Assembly (NCBI GenBank): GCA_000277545.1
Contig: AKXM01000016.1
Coordinates: 220,928-284,927, forward strand
DNA: 64,000 nucleotides
Reading direction: 5' to 3'
Source: Enterobacter sp. Ag1
GTDB lineage: Bacteria > Pseudomonadota > Gammaproteobacteria > Enterobacterales > Enterobacteriaceae
The translations under genes were made by a program, and so were the position numbers. A model generated the notes under the pieces. The model was not told where the DNA came from. It worked only from the letters and a program-made list of their open reading frames with translations, and ran no database searches. Positions 25,264 through 33,195 of this stretch are shown here, one piece after another (the first letter of the stretch is position 1; every line of letters starts with the position of its first letter).

Positions 25264-25614
25264 TTATCGTGGAACTTGTTCAAATGTGGCTGTGAGTTGG
25301 AAATGTGGTCCGGTCTTTGTGGTGCTCCATGACCGGCATACAAACAGCCGCTGCACTCCGGTGTCTGATGGAGTCCAGTAGAACGCCTCCACCGACATTC
25401 TGGCTTTCAGGAAGGCATCGACAGCCTTAGCGATGTTAGCTCTACCGCAAAGGCCGTCAGTCCCATTGAAGGTCAGCGAGTAGCTATCCATCAAAGGGTT
25501 GATACCTTTTACCTGCCGTTGCTCATACCCTTCACCGAGCTTAATCACTGCAACGTTTGGCTGCCTGCTGACGGTGTAGCCTCGCTCAGGCTTCCAGGTG
25601 AATATTTCAGGCAT
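25264..25614 (-). CDS. M: Minor tail protein M
   Basis: A 116-residue protein (MPEIFTWKPERGYTVSRQPNVAVIKLGEGYEQRQVKGINPL...) of the lambda M family, a tail-tip assembly factor between the tape measure and L. GGAG six bases before the ATG; its start overlaps the tape-measure stop. Confidence 0.88.
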   Translation of the reverse strand: MPEIFTWKPERGYTVSRQPNVAVIKLGEGYEQRQVKGINPLMDSYSLTFNGTDGLCGRANIAKAVDAFLKARMSVEAFYWTPSDTGVQRLFVCRSWSTTKTGPHFQLTATFEQVPR

Positions 25615-28600
25615 TATCGACTCCTCTGCAGTAGCCCGTTTGGCCTCTGCTGGTCGCGGATGGTGTTAATGCTGACTTGCTTCATCATGGTGGACATCTT
25701 CGCCATTGTTGCGTCGTCAATGCCACCGGTGGTCTGAATGTGGAACTCAACAGTCTGATGGATAACCGCACCACCTCCACCGCCGCCCTGCATATCCTTA
25801 TTGCTGATCACCTTTCCATTATCTCCAGGTATCATGTACTGCCTGCCGGAGCTGGCCTGATAAATCTCAGGCATGCCACCCTCACCTACGCGATACATTT
25901 CACCGGCAGATACCGGGCCGCCATTTTTACGGGCTCCGGCCACTGCCATACCTTTGGCAGCGAGAAGAGAACCACTATAAGCGGCTTGGCCTACACCCGC
26001 CGCGCTTCCCATTGTTGCTATGGATGCGCTCACTGCGGCTGGAGCCCATGCAGATGCTGCTAAACTAGCCTGTGCGGTGGTTGATGCTAGTGCGGCTGTT
26101 GCGGCTGCCTGCCCCATTACCTGAGCTTTCACCCACTCGATACCCATCTGAACGAAACTACTTATGACGCTGTTCAGGATGGTTGTGCCGATGTTTGCGA
26201 ATGCCTCCTGCAAGCTTTGAGTCCCGTTGATAAGTCCTGTAAGAGCACTGGATGCGCCACTTTGAAGGCCATCAAGAGAGGTGGCCAGAAGCTCGTTTGC
26301 CTGGCTCTGATTCCGGAAAATCTCCCACTGAGCATCAAGTCGCTGCTGCTCGTATTGCCGGTTGGCAGCATTCATCAAGGCCAGTCCGTTAGCCGTTATC
26401 TTCCCTTTCTCAGTTTCAAACTGCTGAATCAGAGCAAGCTTACGGGCGTTTTCATTGGAAAGCTTCTGCACCGGGTCGATTGAGCCGCGGGCGTCATTGA
26501 TGGGGCTAACCACGGCATCAGAGCGAATTTTGGCGAGGTTGGACTGGTGCTGCTGCTCGGCTCTCTCTGTGGCCTGATTGAACTCGTCCTGAGTTATTTT
26601 CTTAGCGTCGAGAGCTGTCTTGAGGTCTTTAGTCTCTTGCGTGTAGCGAGTTGATTCCTGTCGCTCCGGGATAAGCTTCTCTGCTGCTGCCTGGGCTTTA
26701 AGTGCGTTGGCTGTATCCCATATTTCTGCTGCGTAATCTCCTGCTTGCTTCTTCTGAGCCTCGGTTGCGCCTTTACCAAGCGAAAGTTGGGCATTCAGGA
26801 TTGCCTGCTCTCTGTTAAGGTCTTTCGCGGACTCTGCGGCAAGTTGGGATTTGTTTTTGAGGTCATCCAGTTTCTGATTTACTGAATCAGCCTGAGACGC
26901 TGATTTTTTACTCTCGCTATTTGCTTCCTTCTGAGCCTTGGTGTTCTTCTCAGTTTGGGCGTAGCGATCCTGCAGTTGTTTTGTAACCGGGTCATTGGCA
27001 GCCAGACCAACATCTTCTGCATCATATTGTGCCTGCAACCTTGCTCTGGCCTCGCCCTCAAGTTTTGATAGCGCAAGACGTCGCTCTGCGTTCTGAATCA
27101 GCTTCTTAGCTTCTGATGAAGGTTCAGGCTCTGCCGCTTTTCCAGATTCAGAAGCTTTTTTATTTAAGGAGTCAAGGCTCTGCATAGTTGCAGCCATTGC
27201 GGCAATGGCCGCCTCGCTTGCATTTGGTATCTTTGTTCTCAGGTTGTTTGCAAGAACATCAAATGCAGCATCAGATTCCTTGGCTTTGGTGTTAAGTTGC
27301 TCCTGTATTTCAGCCTGCTGATGTTGTGTTTTATTAAGCTTATCTGTTGCATCGCTAAGGTCCCTTTTCCTTTGACTTAGCGTATAAAACCATTCATTTG
27401 CTTTTTGAACATAACCGTTTGTTTGGTCTTGCTCTACACCAAACTTCCTTGCTAATCCTATATACTTTTCGTACTCACGCTGAGCATCCGAGACGGAATC
27501 ATTAAGATCATCAATTTTTTCTTTCTGTGCAGTTATTGATTTTGCTATGTCAGCCAAAGTCCCCTGCAGTTGAACCTGATTCATTTCTCTCATTTTGGTG
27601 ATTACGCCATCTAGAGAGTCTGCGAAGTTAATTGACTCTTCTTTAGCCTGCTTAGCCTGCTGCCAGAAATAGAATATCGCAGATGCTGCCAGCATTGCTG
27701 CACCTGCCGGCCCACCAATGAAAGCAAGCGCGTTTCTCGCAAGAGTAGCCGATAGTGCATATGATTTATTTAGATTGGTTGCCAGCTCGGTGGCGGCTGC
27801 CAGCCTTGCCTTTGCTGCGGTTGCCGCGTTATCTGCAGCAGTGATCTTCTGCTGAATGGCTGCGTATTCGGCCTGATAGCTGACAGTAAGCCCGTATTGC
27901 TTGTTAATGGCTGACTGCGTAGCTAACTGCCTGGCCTTTGCCTGCTCAGAAGCTATCGTTGCCTGGGCGTTTTTTATTTCAGCCTGAGCGCTTGCAATAG
28001 CCGCCTGTGTTGCCCTAATTTCCTCATCTCTCTGCTTAATAGTTGCAACGGTGTGAGTTACCTTTGCTTGAGTTGCCGCAGCTAATGATCCGACATACCT
28101 GCTGGCAATTACAGCCGAGAACACCGTAATTGCAGCCGTGGTTGCGTCTACCAGATTCTTCATCCCGTCTTCGTTGTCACTGAAAGAAAGGATTGCATCT
28201 GCAGCACTGATAAGACCGTTAGTGAATGACTGTAGAGCCCCTGTCTGATTTTCTGCCGCAACGAGAACAGCTGTGATTGCTGTCTTAATTCTCACGCTGG
28301 CATCGGTGAGGTTATTGGACATCCCCTTTGCTGATTCAGCGTTTGCATCAAGAGATTGTTTAAGGCCTTCTGTAAGTTGTTTTGCTGAGAGCTTCCCGGC
28401 AGCACCAAGCGCTCGAACATCTGCGGCTGACTTGCTGCTAGCGCTGGCAATATCTTCAATCACGCTTGGTATTGCTGCCGTTATCGACTCCCACTGATCA
28501 GCGGAAACCTTTCCGGTGTTGATAGACTTTGTGAAAGCGTTAATTGCTGAGCTCGCCCGGTCAGCGCTGGCGGCGTTTTTAACAAATGCGTAGGACATTG

Positions 28601-29003
28601 AGTCCTGAACGTCGATTGCCTGCTGAGTTGAATAACCCATACTGCGAAGGCCATCAGCACTACGGATGTAAAGTTCTTGCGCTTCAGCTAGCGATCGGAA
28701 AGTGCCATTTGCCGTTTTAAGAAGGCGCTTTTGCACCATGTCGAATTCTTCGGTGCTGGCTGTGGCCATGCGGACGCGATCGGCCATTTCCTGGTACTTC
28801 TGCACCATGCTAGCCATTTCACGCAGCGCGGAAGAAGCAATAACAAGCTTAATGGTAGATGACAAGCGGCTCAGGCTCGTATTTAGCGTGTCAGAGTTTT
28901 TTGATAGTGAACCCAGCTCACCTTTTGCCTTTCTAACTGACGCAATTAAGCTTCCTGTTTCGAGGTCTACTTCATAGTAGATTCCGCCTAAATCTTGAGC
29001 CAT
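25614..29003 (-). CDS. H: Tail tape measure protein
   Basis: A 1129-residue protein. N-terminal about 300 residues carry the TMP motif (GSLSKNSDTLNTSLSRLSSTIKLV...). There are hydrophobic stretches (about residues 280-300 and 425-445), long alanine/lysine/glutamine-rich coiled coils, and a C-terminal GGGGAVIHQTVEFHIQTTGG. It sets tail length and is ejected with the DNA; tail length of about 150-170 nm would be expected from its size. Confidence 0.92.
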   Translation of the reverse strand: MAQDLGGIYYEVDLETGSLIASVRKAKGELGSLSKNSDTLNTSLSRLSSTIKLVIASSALREMASMVQKYQEMADRVRMATASTEEFDMVQKRLLKTANGTFRSLAEAQELYIRSADGLRSMGYSTQQAIDVQDSMSYAFVKNAASADRASSAINAFTKSINTGKVSADQWESITAAIPSVIEDIASASSKSAADVRALGAAGKLSAKQLTEGLKQSLDANAESAKGMSNNLTDASVRIKTAITAVLVAAENQTGALQSFTNGLISAADAILSFSDNEDGMKNLVDATTAAITVFSAVIASRYVGSLAAATQAKVTHTVATIKQRDEEIRATQAAIASAQAEIKNAQATIASEQAKARQLATQSAINKQYGLTVSYQAEYAAIQQKITAADNAATAAKARLAAATELATNLNKSYALSATLARNALAFIGGPAGAAMLAASAIFYFWQQAKQAKEESINFADSLDGVITKMREMNQVQLQGTLADIAKSITAQKEKIDDLNDSVSDAQREYEKYIGLARKFGVEQDQTNGYVQKANEWFYTLSQRKRDLSDATDKLNKTQHQQAEIQEQLNTKAKESDAAFDVLANNLRTKIPNASEAAIAAMAATMQSLDSLNKKASESGKAAEPEPSSEAKKLIQNAERRLALSKLEGEARARLQAQYDAEDVGLAANDPVTKQLQDRYAQTEKNTKAQKEANSESKKSASQADSVNQKLDDLKNKSQLAAESAKDLNREQAILNAQLSLGKGATEAQKKQAGDYAAEIWDTANALKAQAAAEKLIPERQESTRYTQETKDLKTALDAKKITQDEFNQATERAEQQHQSNLAKIRSDAVVSPINDARGSIDPVQKLSNENARKLALIQQFETEKGKITANGLALMNAANRQYEQQRLDAQWEIFRNQSQANELLATSLDGLQSGASSALTGLINGTQSLQEAFANIGTTILNSVISSFVQMGIEWVKAQVMGQAAATAALASTTAQASLAASAWAPAAVSASIATMGSAAGVGQAAYSGSLLAAKGMAVAGARKNGGPVSAGEMYRVGEGGMPEIYQASSGRQYMIPGDNGKVISNKDMQGGGGGGAVIHQTVEFHIQTTGGIDDATMAKMSTMMKQVSINTIRDQQRPNGLLQRSR

Positions 29004-29020
29004 TTAATATCTCCAGACAT

Positions 29021-29045
29021 AAAAAAACCCCGCCTAAGCGAGGTT
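29021..29045 (-). terminator. Terminator of the lipoprotein moron
   Basis: On the minus strand AACCTCGC, TTAG, GCGGGGTT and seven T, immediately after the lipoprotein gene and before the tape-measure gene. Confidence 0.8.
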
Positions 29046-29063
29046 TGTTGATTAATTAGCTAA

Positions 29064-29447
29064 CTAGATGCCATCTTGTCCGCATGTGCTTAGATAATAT
29101 TTCATATCCCTTTCACTGGGGTCAGAAAATACCTTCTTGTCATCTACTGTATAGGTTACACCTTTAGAGAAGATGCCCTTTGACTTCATGCTTATTGCTA
29201 TGAAGAAAGGTGAATATCCGGCATATGCGCCGTAACCATTTTTGGCATTAACGTTACCGCATACGAATCCACCTACAACGCCATCCTTCTCGCCCTGCTG
29301 TATGAAGCGCATGTATCTGAACTTTGCGCTTTCAGGGTCTTTCATGTCGGCAGATACTTCTTTCTGTGCCAATTCTATGGCCTTCTCGGCGCTTGGCTTG
29401 CAACCAGTTAAAGCCGCTATAGCAAAAATCAGGATAAACTTTTTCAC
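29064..29447 (-). CDS. Lipoprotein of unknown function
   Basis: A 127-residue lipoprotein starting GTG (AAAGGA eight bases upstream): MKKFILIFAIAALTGC with lipobox LTGC, then KPSAEKAIELAQKEVSADMKDPESAKFRYMR, a glycine-rich CGNVNAKNGYGAYAGYSPFF segment and a C-terminal CGQDGI. Related lipoproteins are common as prophage morons; the exact role is unknown. It has its own terminator. Confidence 0.75.
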   Translation of the reverse strand: MKKFILIFAIAALTGCKPSAEKAIELAQKEVSADMKDPESAKFRYMRFIQQGEKDGVVGGFVCGNVNAKNGYGAYAGYSPFFIAISMKSKGIFSKGVTYTVDDKKVFSDPSERDMKYYLSTCGQDGI

Positions 29448-29485
29448 CAATAAATCCTTTATGTTTGTTTTGATTTTTAATGTCA

Positions 29486-29905
29486 CTAGCTGATATCTAT
29501 AAAACCCAAGCCCCAACCTTCAGATCTCATCTTTTCTTCAAGGATAGCTTCTCTTTCTTTATCTTTGTTTCTACGAAGCAACACCCCTAACTGATAGTAT
29601 CCGTAATTATTGGGGCGAAAATACGTTTTTGGGTGTGGGTAATCTCCCATAAGCTCTTCATACTCATGGATTTGTTTCTTTGCTTTTGCGATTAAAGACT
29701 GCATAACCAAGTCAGATATACAAATCATATACTCGCAAGCACTGATAGCAATTAGCAGATGCCTTTCATCAGATCTCAGTCTGTAATGCTCTTTTACCAG
29801 CCCTGTAAGTTGGAAGTGAAGATCTACTATTTCTGAGTGGTTCTTACGCATGACCCAATGTCTAAACCACGAGACTTTGTCTGAAGAAAATCCTGAAAGG
29901 CTCAC
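29486..29905 (-). CDS. Unknown protein, paralogue of the 57213 gene
   Basis: A protein of about 139 residues sharing VDLHFQL...VKEHYRLRSDERHL, then HEYEELMGDYPHPKTYFRPNNYGYYQL and a C-terminal ILEEKMRSEGWG with the gene at 57213-57587. The domain is helical and soluble; no family known to me. The start is uncertain; GTG 29905 has GGGGAT upstream and gives the same length as the paralogue plus a short leader, whereas the frame is open to 29959. Confidence 0.6.
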   Translation of the reverse strand: MSLSGFSSDKVSWFRHWVMRKNHSEIVDLHFQLTGLVKEHYRLRSDERHLLIAISACEYMICISDLVMQSLIAKAKKQIHEYEELMGDYPHPKTYFRPNNYGYYQLGVLLRRNKDKEREAILEEKMRSEGWGLGFIDIS

Positions 29906-29968
29906 ATCCCTATCCCCATAAGTAACAAGTAGCAACATGTTAACAAAGGATGGCGGCAAGGCAATGCA

Positions 29969-29988
29969 AAAACCCGCCGAAGCGGGTA
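29969..29988 (-). terminator. Terminator after the Rha-like gene
   Basis: ACCCGC, TTCG, GCGGGT and a T-run on the minus strand. A second perfect inverted repeat, ACCTACAC-T5-GTGTAGGT, lies at 29999-30019 between this hairpin and the gene. Confidence 0.8.
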
Positions 29989-30020
29989 TGGTGTTTTACC
30001 TACACTTTTTGTGTAGGTCG

Positions 30021-30758
30021 CTAAAACAGTTTACGAATATCAACGCCATACACTGCAAGCCAAGCAGCACGAGGCCATGACTTCACTGTACCAAAGCGTG
30101 GATCTTCAACTTCATGTGGGGTGACGCCATTCTCACGGCACCATTTGCGAAGAGGTTGCCACTTATATTTCGCATCAGTCTTCTTTTCTACCGGAATGAT
30201 TGCTGCGTAATTCTTACCCTCGCCCAACCGCTCTGCCAATGCGTTGGCCTTCCTTTTCTCCACTGAAGCTGTAGCCATAGCGGTAGCTTCACGCTTTTCG
30301 CCAATCCACGCCTTGGTTTCAACTGCTTCATCACGCTCAGCTGCGATCAGTTCTTTTTCAGTTTCAGACTGAACAAGAGCTAATAAAGCCTCTTTGTAGC
30401 TTACTGGAAGAGCTCGCTGGCTTATTTTTTCTTCGAGGCTGTAAATGTGTCGAATAACGGTCATCCGCAAAACAGCGCTGTACCCCGTAAGCAGACACTC
30501 AACATGAGGCTTGTCGAGACGGAAACTTGATACATATCCCCGTGAGTCAATAGTAATATCGACTCCATCAACTAATGTAACCGTTTGATTTTTCTTATGA
30601 CTCAGATTTGAGCCATCTTTTGTAATGCCATACAGATCCTCGAGCATCTCCCAGATATCGCGGATAACATTCTTATGCTCCTTTTTTGTGAGCTTAGATA
30701 TCTCGCGGCTTGACATAGTGACATGAGATCTAGGTTCTGCTATCTTCAATGCAGTCAT
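30021..30758 (-). CDS. Rha-family phage regulatory protein
   Basis: A 245-residue protein. The N-terminal Rha domain reads MSSREISKLTKKEHKNVIRDIWEMLEDL...VDGVDITIDSRGYVSSFRLDKPHVECLLTGYS, followed by a coiled coil (about residues 130-180) and a C-terminal domain with KWQPLRKWCRENG typical of phage antirepressor C-termini. Rha proteins influence lytic growth or repressor action. It lies downstream of the BRO-N protein in the immI-like operon. AAGGA precedes the ATG. Confidence 0.85.
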   Translation of the reverse strand: MTALKIAEPRSHVTMSSREISKLTKKEHKNVIRDIWEMLEDLYGITKDGSNLSHKKNQTVTLVDGVDITIDSRGYVSSFRLDKPHVECLLTGYSAVLRMTVIRHIYSLEEKISQRALPVSYKEALLALVQSETEKELIAAERDEAVETKAWIGEKREATAMATASVEKRKANALAERLGEGKNYAAIIPVEKKTDAKYKWQPLRKWCRENGVTPHEVEDPRFGTVKSWPRAAWLAVYGVDIRKLF

Positions 30759-30789
30759 TAGACATTCCTTATGTGAAAGTTAGGGTTTG

Positions 30790-30839
30790 TGACATACGCC
30801 AGCAGCTGTAACTGCTGGCTTTTTTATTGCCGTATGTCA
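30790..30839 (+). terminator. Hairpin between the Rha and BRO-N genes
   Basis: GCCAGCAG, CTGTAA, CTGCTGGC and six T form a plus-strand terminator. It is nested in an outer pair TGACATACG/CGTATGTCA (30790-30798 and 30831-30839). The T-run faces against the gene direction, so it would stop antisense transcription from the tail side. Confidence 0.7.
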
Positions 30840-30847
30840 GAGCAAAT

Positions 30848-31546
30848 TTAAGAAAGAAGAAGCTCTCCCTTCGCGCCGCGAACATAAACATTCCTTGCCT
30901 TCGAAACCCTTCTGATCGCGTCAATCTCTCTAATTTCTGGATACATCTTCCTGAGCATTGTTCGCATTACTTCAACCTCGCTTCGTGGGCCAGAGAGATC
31001 GAATCCCATTTCTTCCAGTATCGAGACAAGGTGCAGCGTTGGGGATTTCGCATCATCGCCATACATCATGTAAGGCTGCACATTTAAGCTAGGCGTCTGG
31101 AAAGGCCTCTTTGGCTGAGGAGGGTTATTAACCCGAAGAGAAAGATTGTTTTCGTACCACCAGGATAACGTGATATCCAATCCTTCTGCTGGCAAGTCAG
31201 ATAGGATTGGCGATGCCAAAACTTCTTTTTCAAGAACATCCAGAACCCAGCGACGAAATTCCTTTGCTTTCGTTGTTCGGGCAAACATGGCAATCAGGTG
31301 AGCTCCGCGAAGAGAAAATGCGCGGGTCATCTGCTCACCGTAAGGGGTGGTCACTTTGACCACCCCTGTCATTTTTTCTGTAAATTCATCAGCATGACGT
31401 GAGTAGATACGCTGTACAGCCTTATCGTCGGAGTACTGAAGCGCATAGCCTATTTGGATAGCAGTCAGCCAAGTCTCTGCCATGTTTTCTACGGGCTGAA
31501 GATGTATGCCCTGGAAGTTAAGATCTGATTTAGCTACAATATTCAT
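30848..31546 (-). CDS. BRO-N antirepressor-like protein
   Basis: A 232-residue protein. Residues about 1-110 are a BRO-N domain (DLNFQGIHLQPVENMAETWLTAIQIGYALQYSDDKAVQRIYSRHADEF...FSLRGAHLIAMFARTTKAKEFRRWVLDVLE). P22 Ant-type and other antirepressors share this domain. The C-terminal part ends in a KilA-like helical region. The ATG at 31546 has GGA upstream; the longer frame overlaps the leader of the preceding ribbon-helix-helix gene. It corresponds in position to P22 ant. Confidence 0.82.
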   Translation of the reverse strand: MNIVAKSDLNFQGIHLQPVENMAETWLTAIQIGYALQYSDDKAVQRIYSRHADEFTEKMTGVVKVTTPYGEQMTRAFSLRGAHLIAMFARTTKAKEFRRWVLDVLEKEVLASPILSDLPAEGLDITLSWWYENNLSLRVNNPPQPKRPFQTPSLNVQPYMMYGDDAKSPTLHLVSILEEMGFDLSGPRSEVEVMRTMLRKMYPEIREIDAIRRVSKARNVYVRGAKGELLLS

Positions 31547-31619
31547 GTCGATATTTCCTTTGCCGGATTTGTTCGATAAGAGGCCCAGGGTGTTAGCGCA
31601 CTTCTGGGCTTCGCCGTTT

Positions 31620-31778
31620 TTACTGCACATGCATTTGTCCTCTGAACTTCAAAGCCCATACCAACGCCTGAACAAGTGCGGCGTTTTCAGAAAGCCCCTC
31701 TTCATCGGCGATACGCTTAAACTCTTCTTTCACCTTCTGCGGATAGCGCAGGGTTGTCTTTGCTTCGTTCTTTTCCAT
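31620..31778 (-). CDS. Arc-like ribbon-helix-helix repressor
   Basis: A 52-residue protein: MEKNEAKTTLRYPQKVKEEF, then KRIADEEGLSENAALVQALVWALKF. A short N-terminal strand (TTLRYP) and two helices with a G-S-x-N turn are the Arc/MetJ fold; length equals P22 Arc (53). AGGA lies eight bases before the ATG. It sits directly upstream of the BRO-N gene, just as arc precedes ant in P22, and should repress that operon. Confidence 0.8.
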   Translation of the reverse strand: MEKNEAKTTLRYPQKVKEEFKRIADEEGLSENAALVQALVWALKFRGQMHVQ

Positions 31779-31793
31779 CTCTTCGTCCTAGAG

Positions 31794-31850
31794 GCCACAT
31801 TGCCACCACAAGGCCATAGTGCCACCATTGAATTGATATGGCAATATGGC
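31794..31850. promoter_or_regulatory. Operator region of the immI-like switch
   Basis: Three copies of an 11-base near-palindrome: GCCACATTGCC (31794-31804), GCCATAGTGCC (31813-31823) and GGCAATATGGC (31840-31850, inverted). CACCATTG also occurs twice (31823-31830, 31850-31857). They lie between the divergent Arc-like and Mnt-like starts. Confidence 0.75.
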
Positions 31851-31866
31851 ACCATTGATTTTTTAA

Positions 31867-31875
31867 GGGGGGGGG
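31867..31875 (+). promoter_or_regulatory. Nine-G ribosome-binding tract of the Mnt-like gene
   Basis: A run of nine G preceded by AA and followed by CAAATG forms the Shine-Dalgarno region of the gene at 31879. A homopolymer of this length is prone to slippage, which would change site strength or spacing. Confidence 0.7.
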
Positions 31876-31878
31876 CAA

Positions 31879-32202
31879 ATGTCAGAAAAACAGGTTAAAG
31901 ACTACGACAAATTCAATGTCAGATTCCCGGATGGTATGAGGGATGCTGTAGCCGAGCGAGCAAAGCGCAATGGCAGATCAATGAATGCAGAGATCATTCA
32001 GATTATTGAGGATGCAATTGCAGCTGAAGAAAGCGGCTTCCCGGCTGGCGATGCCAGGGAATTGCGTGCAGTTATTAGGGCTAAGGATGAGTCGATTTAT
32101 GAATATATTGGCGTTCTAGAGAAAATGACCAGGGTGGTTGATAAGTTGTCAAAATTAGCTTTCCCTGATCATGATGACAAAGAAAACAAAAAGCCCACCT
32201 AG
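31879..32202 (+). CDS. Mnt-like ribbon-helix-helix repressor
   Basis: A 107-residue protein: DYDKFNVRFPDGMRDAVAERAKRNGRSMNAEIIQIIEDAI is the Arc/Mnt fold (P22 Mnt: FNFRMPMEVREKLKFRAEANGRSMNSELLQIV), followed by a C-terminal helix that in Mnt makes the tetramer. It is divergent from the Arc-like gene, as in P22. It should hold the BRO-N/Rha operon silent in the lysogen. A minus-strand terminator hairpin (GCCCAC-TAG-GTGGGC) overlaps its 3' end. Confidence 0.87.
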   Translation: MSEKQVKDYDKFNVRFPDGMRDAVAERAKRNGRSMNAEIIQIIEDAIAAEESGFPAGDARELRAVIRAKDESIYEYIGVLEKMTRVVDKLSKLAFPDHDDKENKKPT

Positions 32203-32238
32203 TGGGCTATTGAACGAAGACAACAATTAGGTGATTAA

Positions 32239-32676
32239 ATGGTCAATGCTATTCTTGAAATTGCACGCAGAACTAAACATATCGAAACAGTTGCGACTTC
32301 GGCAGGAGGAATATCAGCAACAATTAGATTATTCTCCCCAGGAAATATTGGGATGGTGGTTGATCTCAGCCATCGCATAAGAGCCATAACCATTAACGAT
32401 ATGGCAGGGGTTAAGCTAATAGCCAATAATTACAACGTACAAGCTGTTGTTATTGTTACTAATGCAAGAATTAACTTCAACTTTAGTGATGCTTTTCCTA
32501 ACATTTGGACTTGTTGGGTTCCTGTAGATACAAATGTAATTGAGAGTGATGCTAGGTTTGCATTGAGCTTCAATTATTTTATTGAGTACTCAGGATGGAA
32601 AACGTCATATCTAGAAATTGCTAATCATTCCGTCTACGAAGACGAGAACGATTTTTATTCTCAATTCCTTTATTAA
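32239..32676 (+). CDS. Unknown 145-residue protein downstream of the Mnt-like gene
   Basis: MVNAILEIARRTKHIETVATSAGGISATIRLFSPGNIGMVVDLSHRIRAI...: soluble, A/T-rich coding, alternating beta strands with two short helices. I recognise no family. It follows the Mnt-like gene by 36 bases, so it is probably expressed in the lysogen from the same promoter. Position makes a superinfection role possible, but there is no direct evidence. Confidence 0.6.
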   Translation: MVNAILEIARRTKHIETVATSAGGISATIRLFSPGNIGMVVDLSHRIRAITINDMAGVKLIANNYNVQAVVIVTNARINFNFSDAFPNIWTCWVPVDTNVIESDARFALSFNYFIEYSGWKTSYLEIANHSVYEDENDFYSQFLY

Positions 32677-32852
32677 GTTATACATTTTTCATTTCAAAGA
32701 GGCGATAAGGGGCTCGAGATTCTCGCCATTCTGAATCTCATTCTCGAACAATCTGAATCACACTCCCCCTCTCATCCGCTTAGTTGTAAAAGCGATATCG
32801 ACAAGAGAGAGGTTTTCTGCAGAGGGATTACCGTAATTTATAGTCGCCAGAA

Positions 32853-32880
32853 AGCAAAAACCCACCGGGTGGTGGGTTAT
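32853..32880 (-). terminator. Terminator of the small membrane moron
   Basis: AACCCACC, ACCC, GGTGGGTT and a T-run on the minus strand; it overlaps the stop codon of the gene at 32877. Nearly the same hairpin follows the next moron at 33161-33184. Confidence 0.8.
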
Positions 32881-33110
32881 GCTGCCTTTGTGGTTTTTCT
32901 TTTGTAGACGCTTCTGATGATTCCCAGCACTGTAAATACAATCCCCACAAGCATTAAGAGGTAACCATAACGCAGGTGGCTTTCCCTTGCGGCAATTAGA
33001 AAGATATTCTCTACGCATCGCTGTTCAATCAGTGCGCAAGTGGACATATTGTAAGCCACTATTGACCATATAAAACCTGCAATCAATGCGCCAAGTCCCC
33101 ACGTTGTCAT
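32877..33110 (-). CDS. Small membrane protein
   Basis: A 77-residue protein, MTTWGLGALIAGFIWSIVAYNMS...LRYGYLLMLVGIVFTVLGIIRSVYKRKTTKAA: two membrane helices around a 25-residue loop with two cysteines, and a basic C-terminus. GGGATGGA precedes the ATG at 33110, which I prefer over a longer frame. A moron with its own terminator; function unknown. Confidence 0.65.
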   Translation of the reverse strand: MTTWGLGALIAGFIWSIVAYNMSTCALIEQRCVENIFLIAARESHLRYGYLLMLVGIVFTVLGIIRSVYKRKTTKAA

Positions 33111-33160
33111 ATTCCATCCCTTAATGGTATTTCGTAATTTTCGCCCTGTTGTCAAAAAGC

Positions 33161-33184
33161 AAAACCCCACCCGGTGGTGGGTTT
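33161..33184 (-). terminator. Terminator of the 33196 moron
   Basis: CCACC, ACCG, GGTGG extended by AAACC/GGTTT, with a T-run on the minus strand. It shares about 25 bases of sequence with the hairpin at 32853. Confidence 0.8.
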
Positions 33185-33195
33185 AGTTATGCAGG

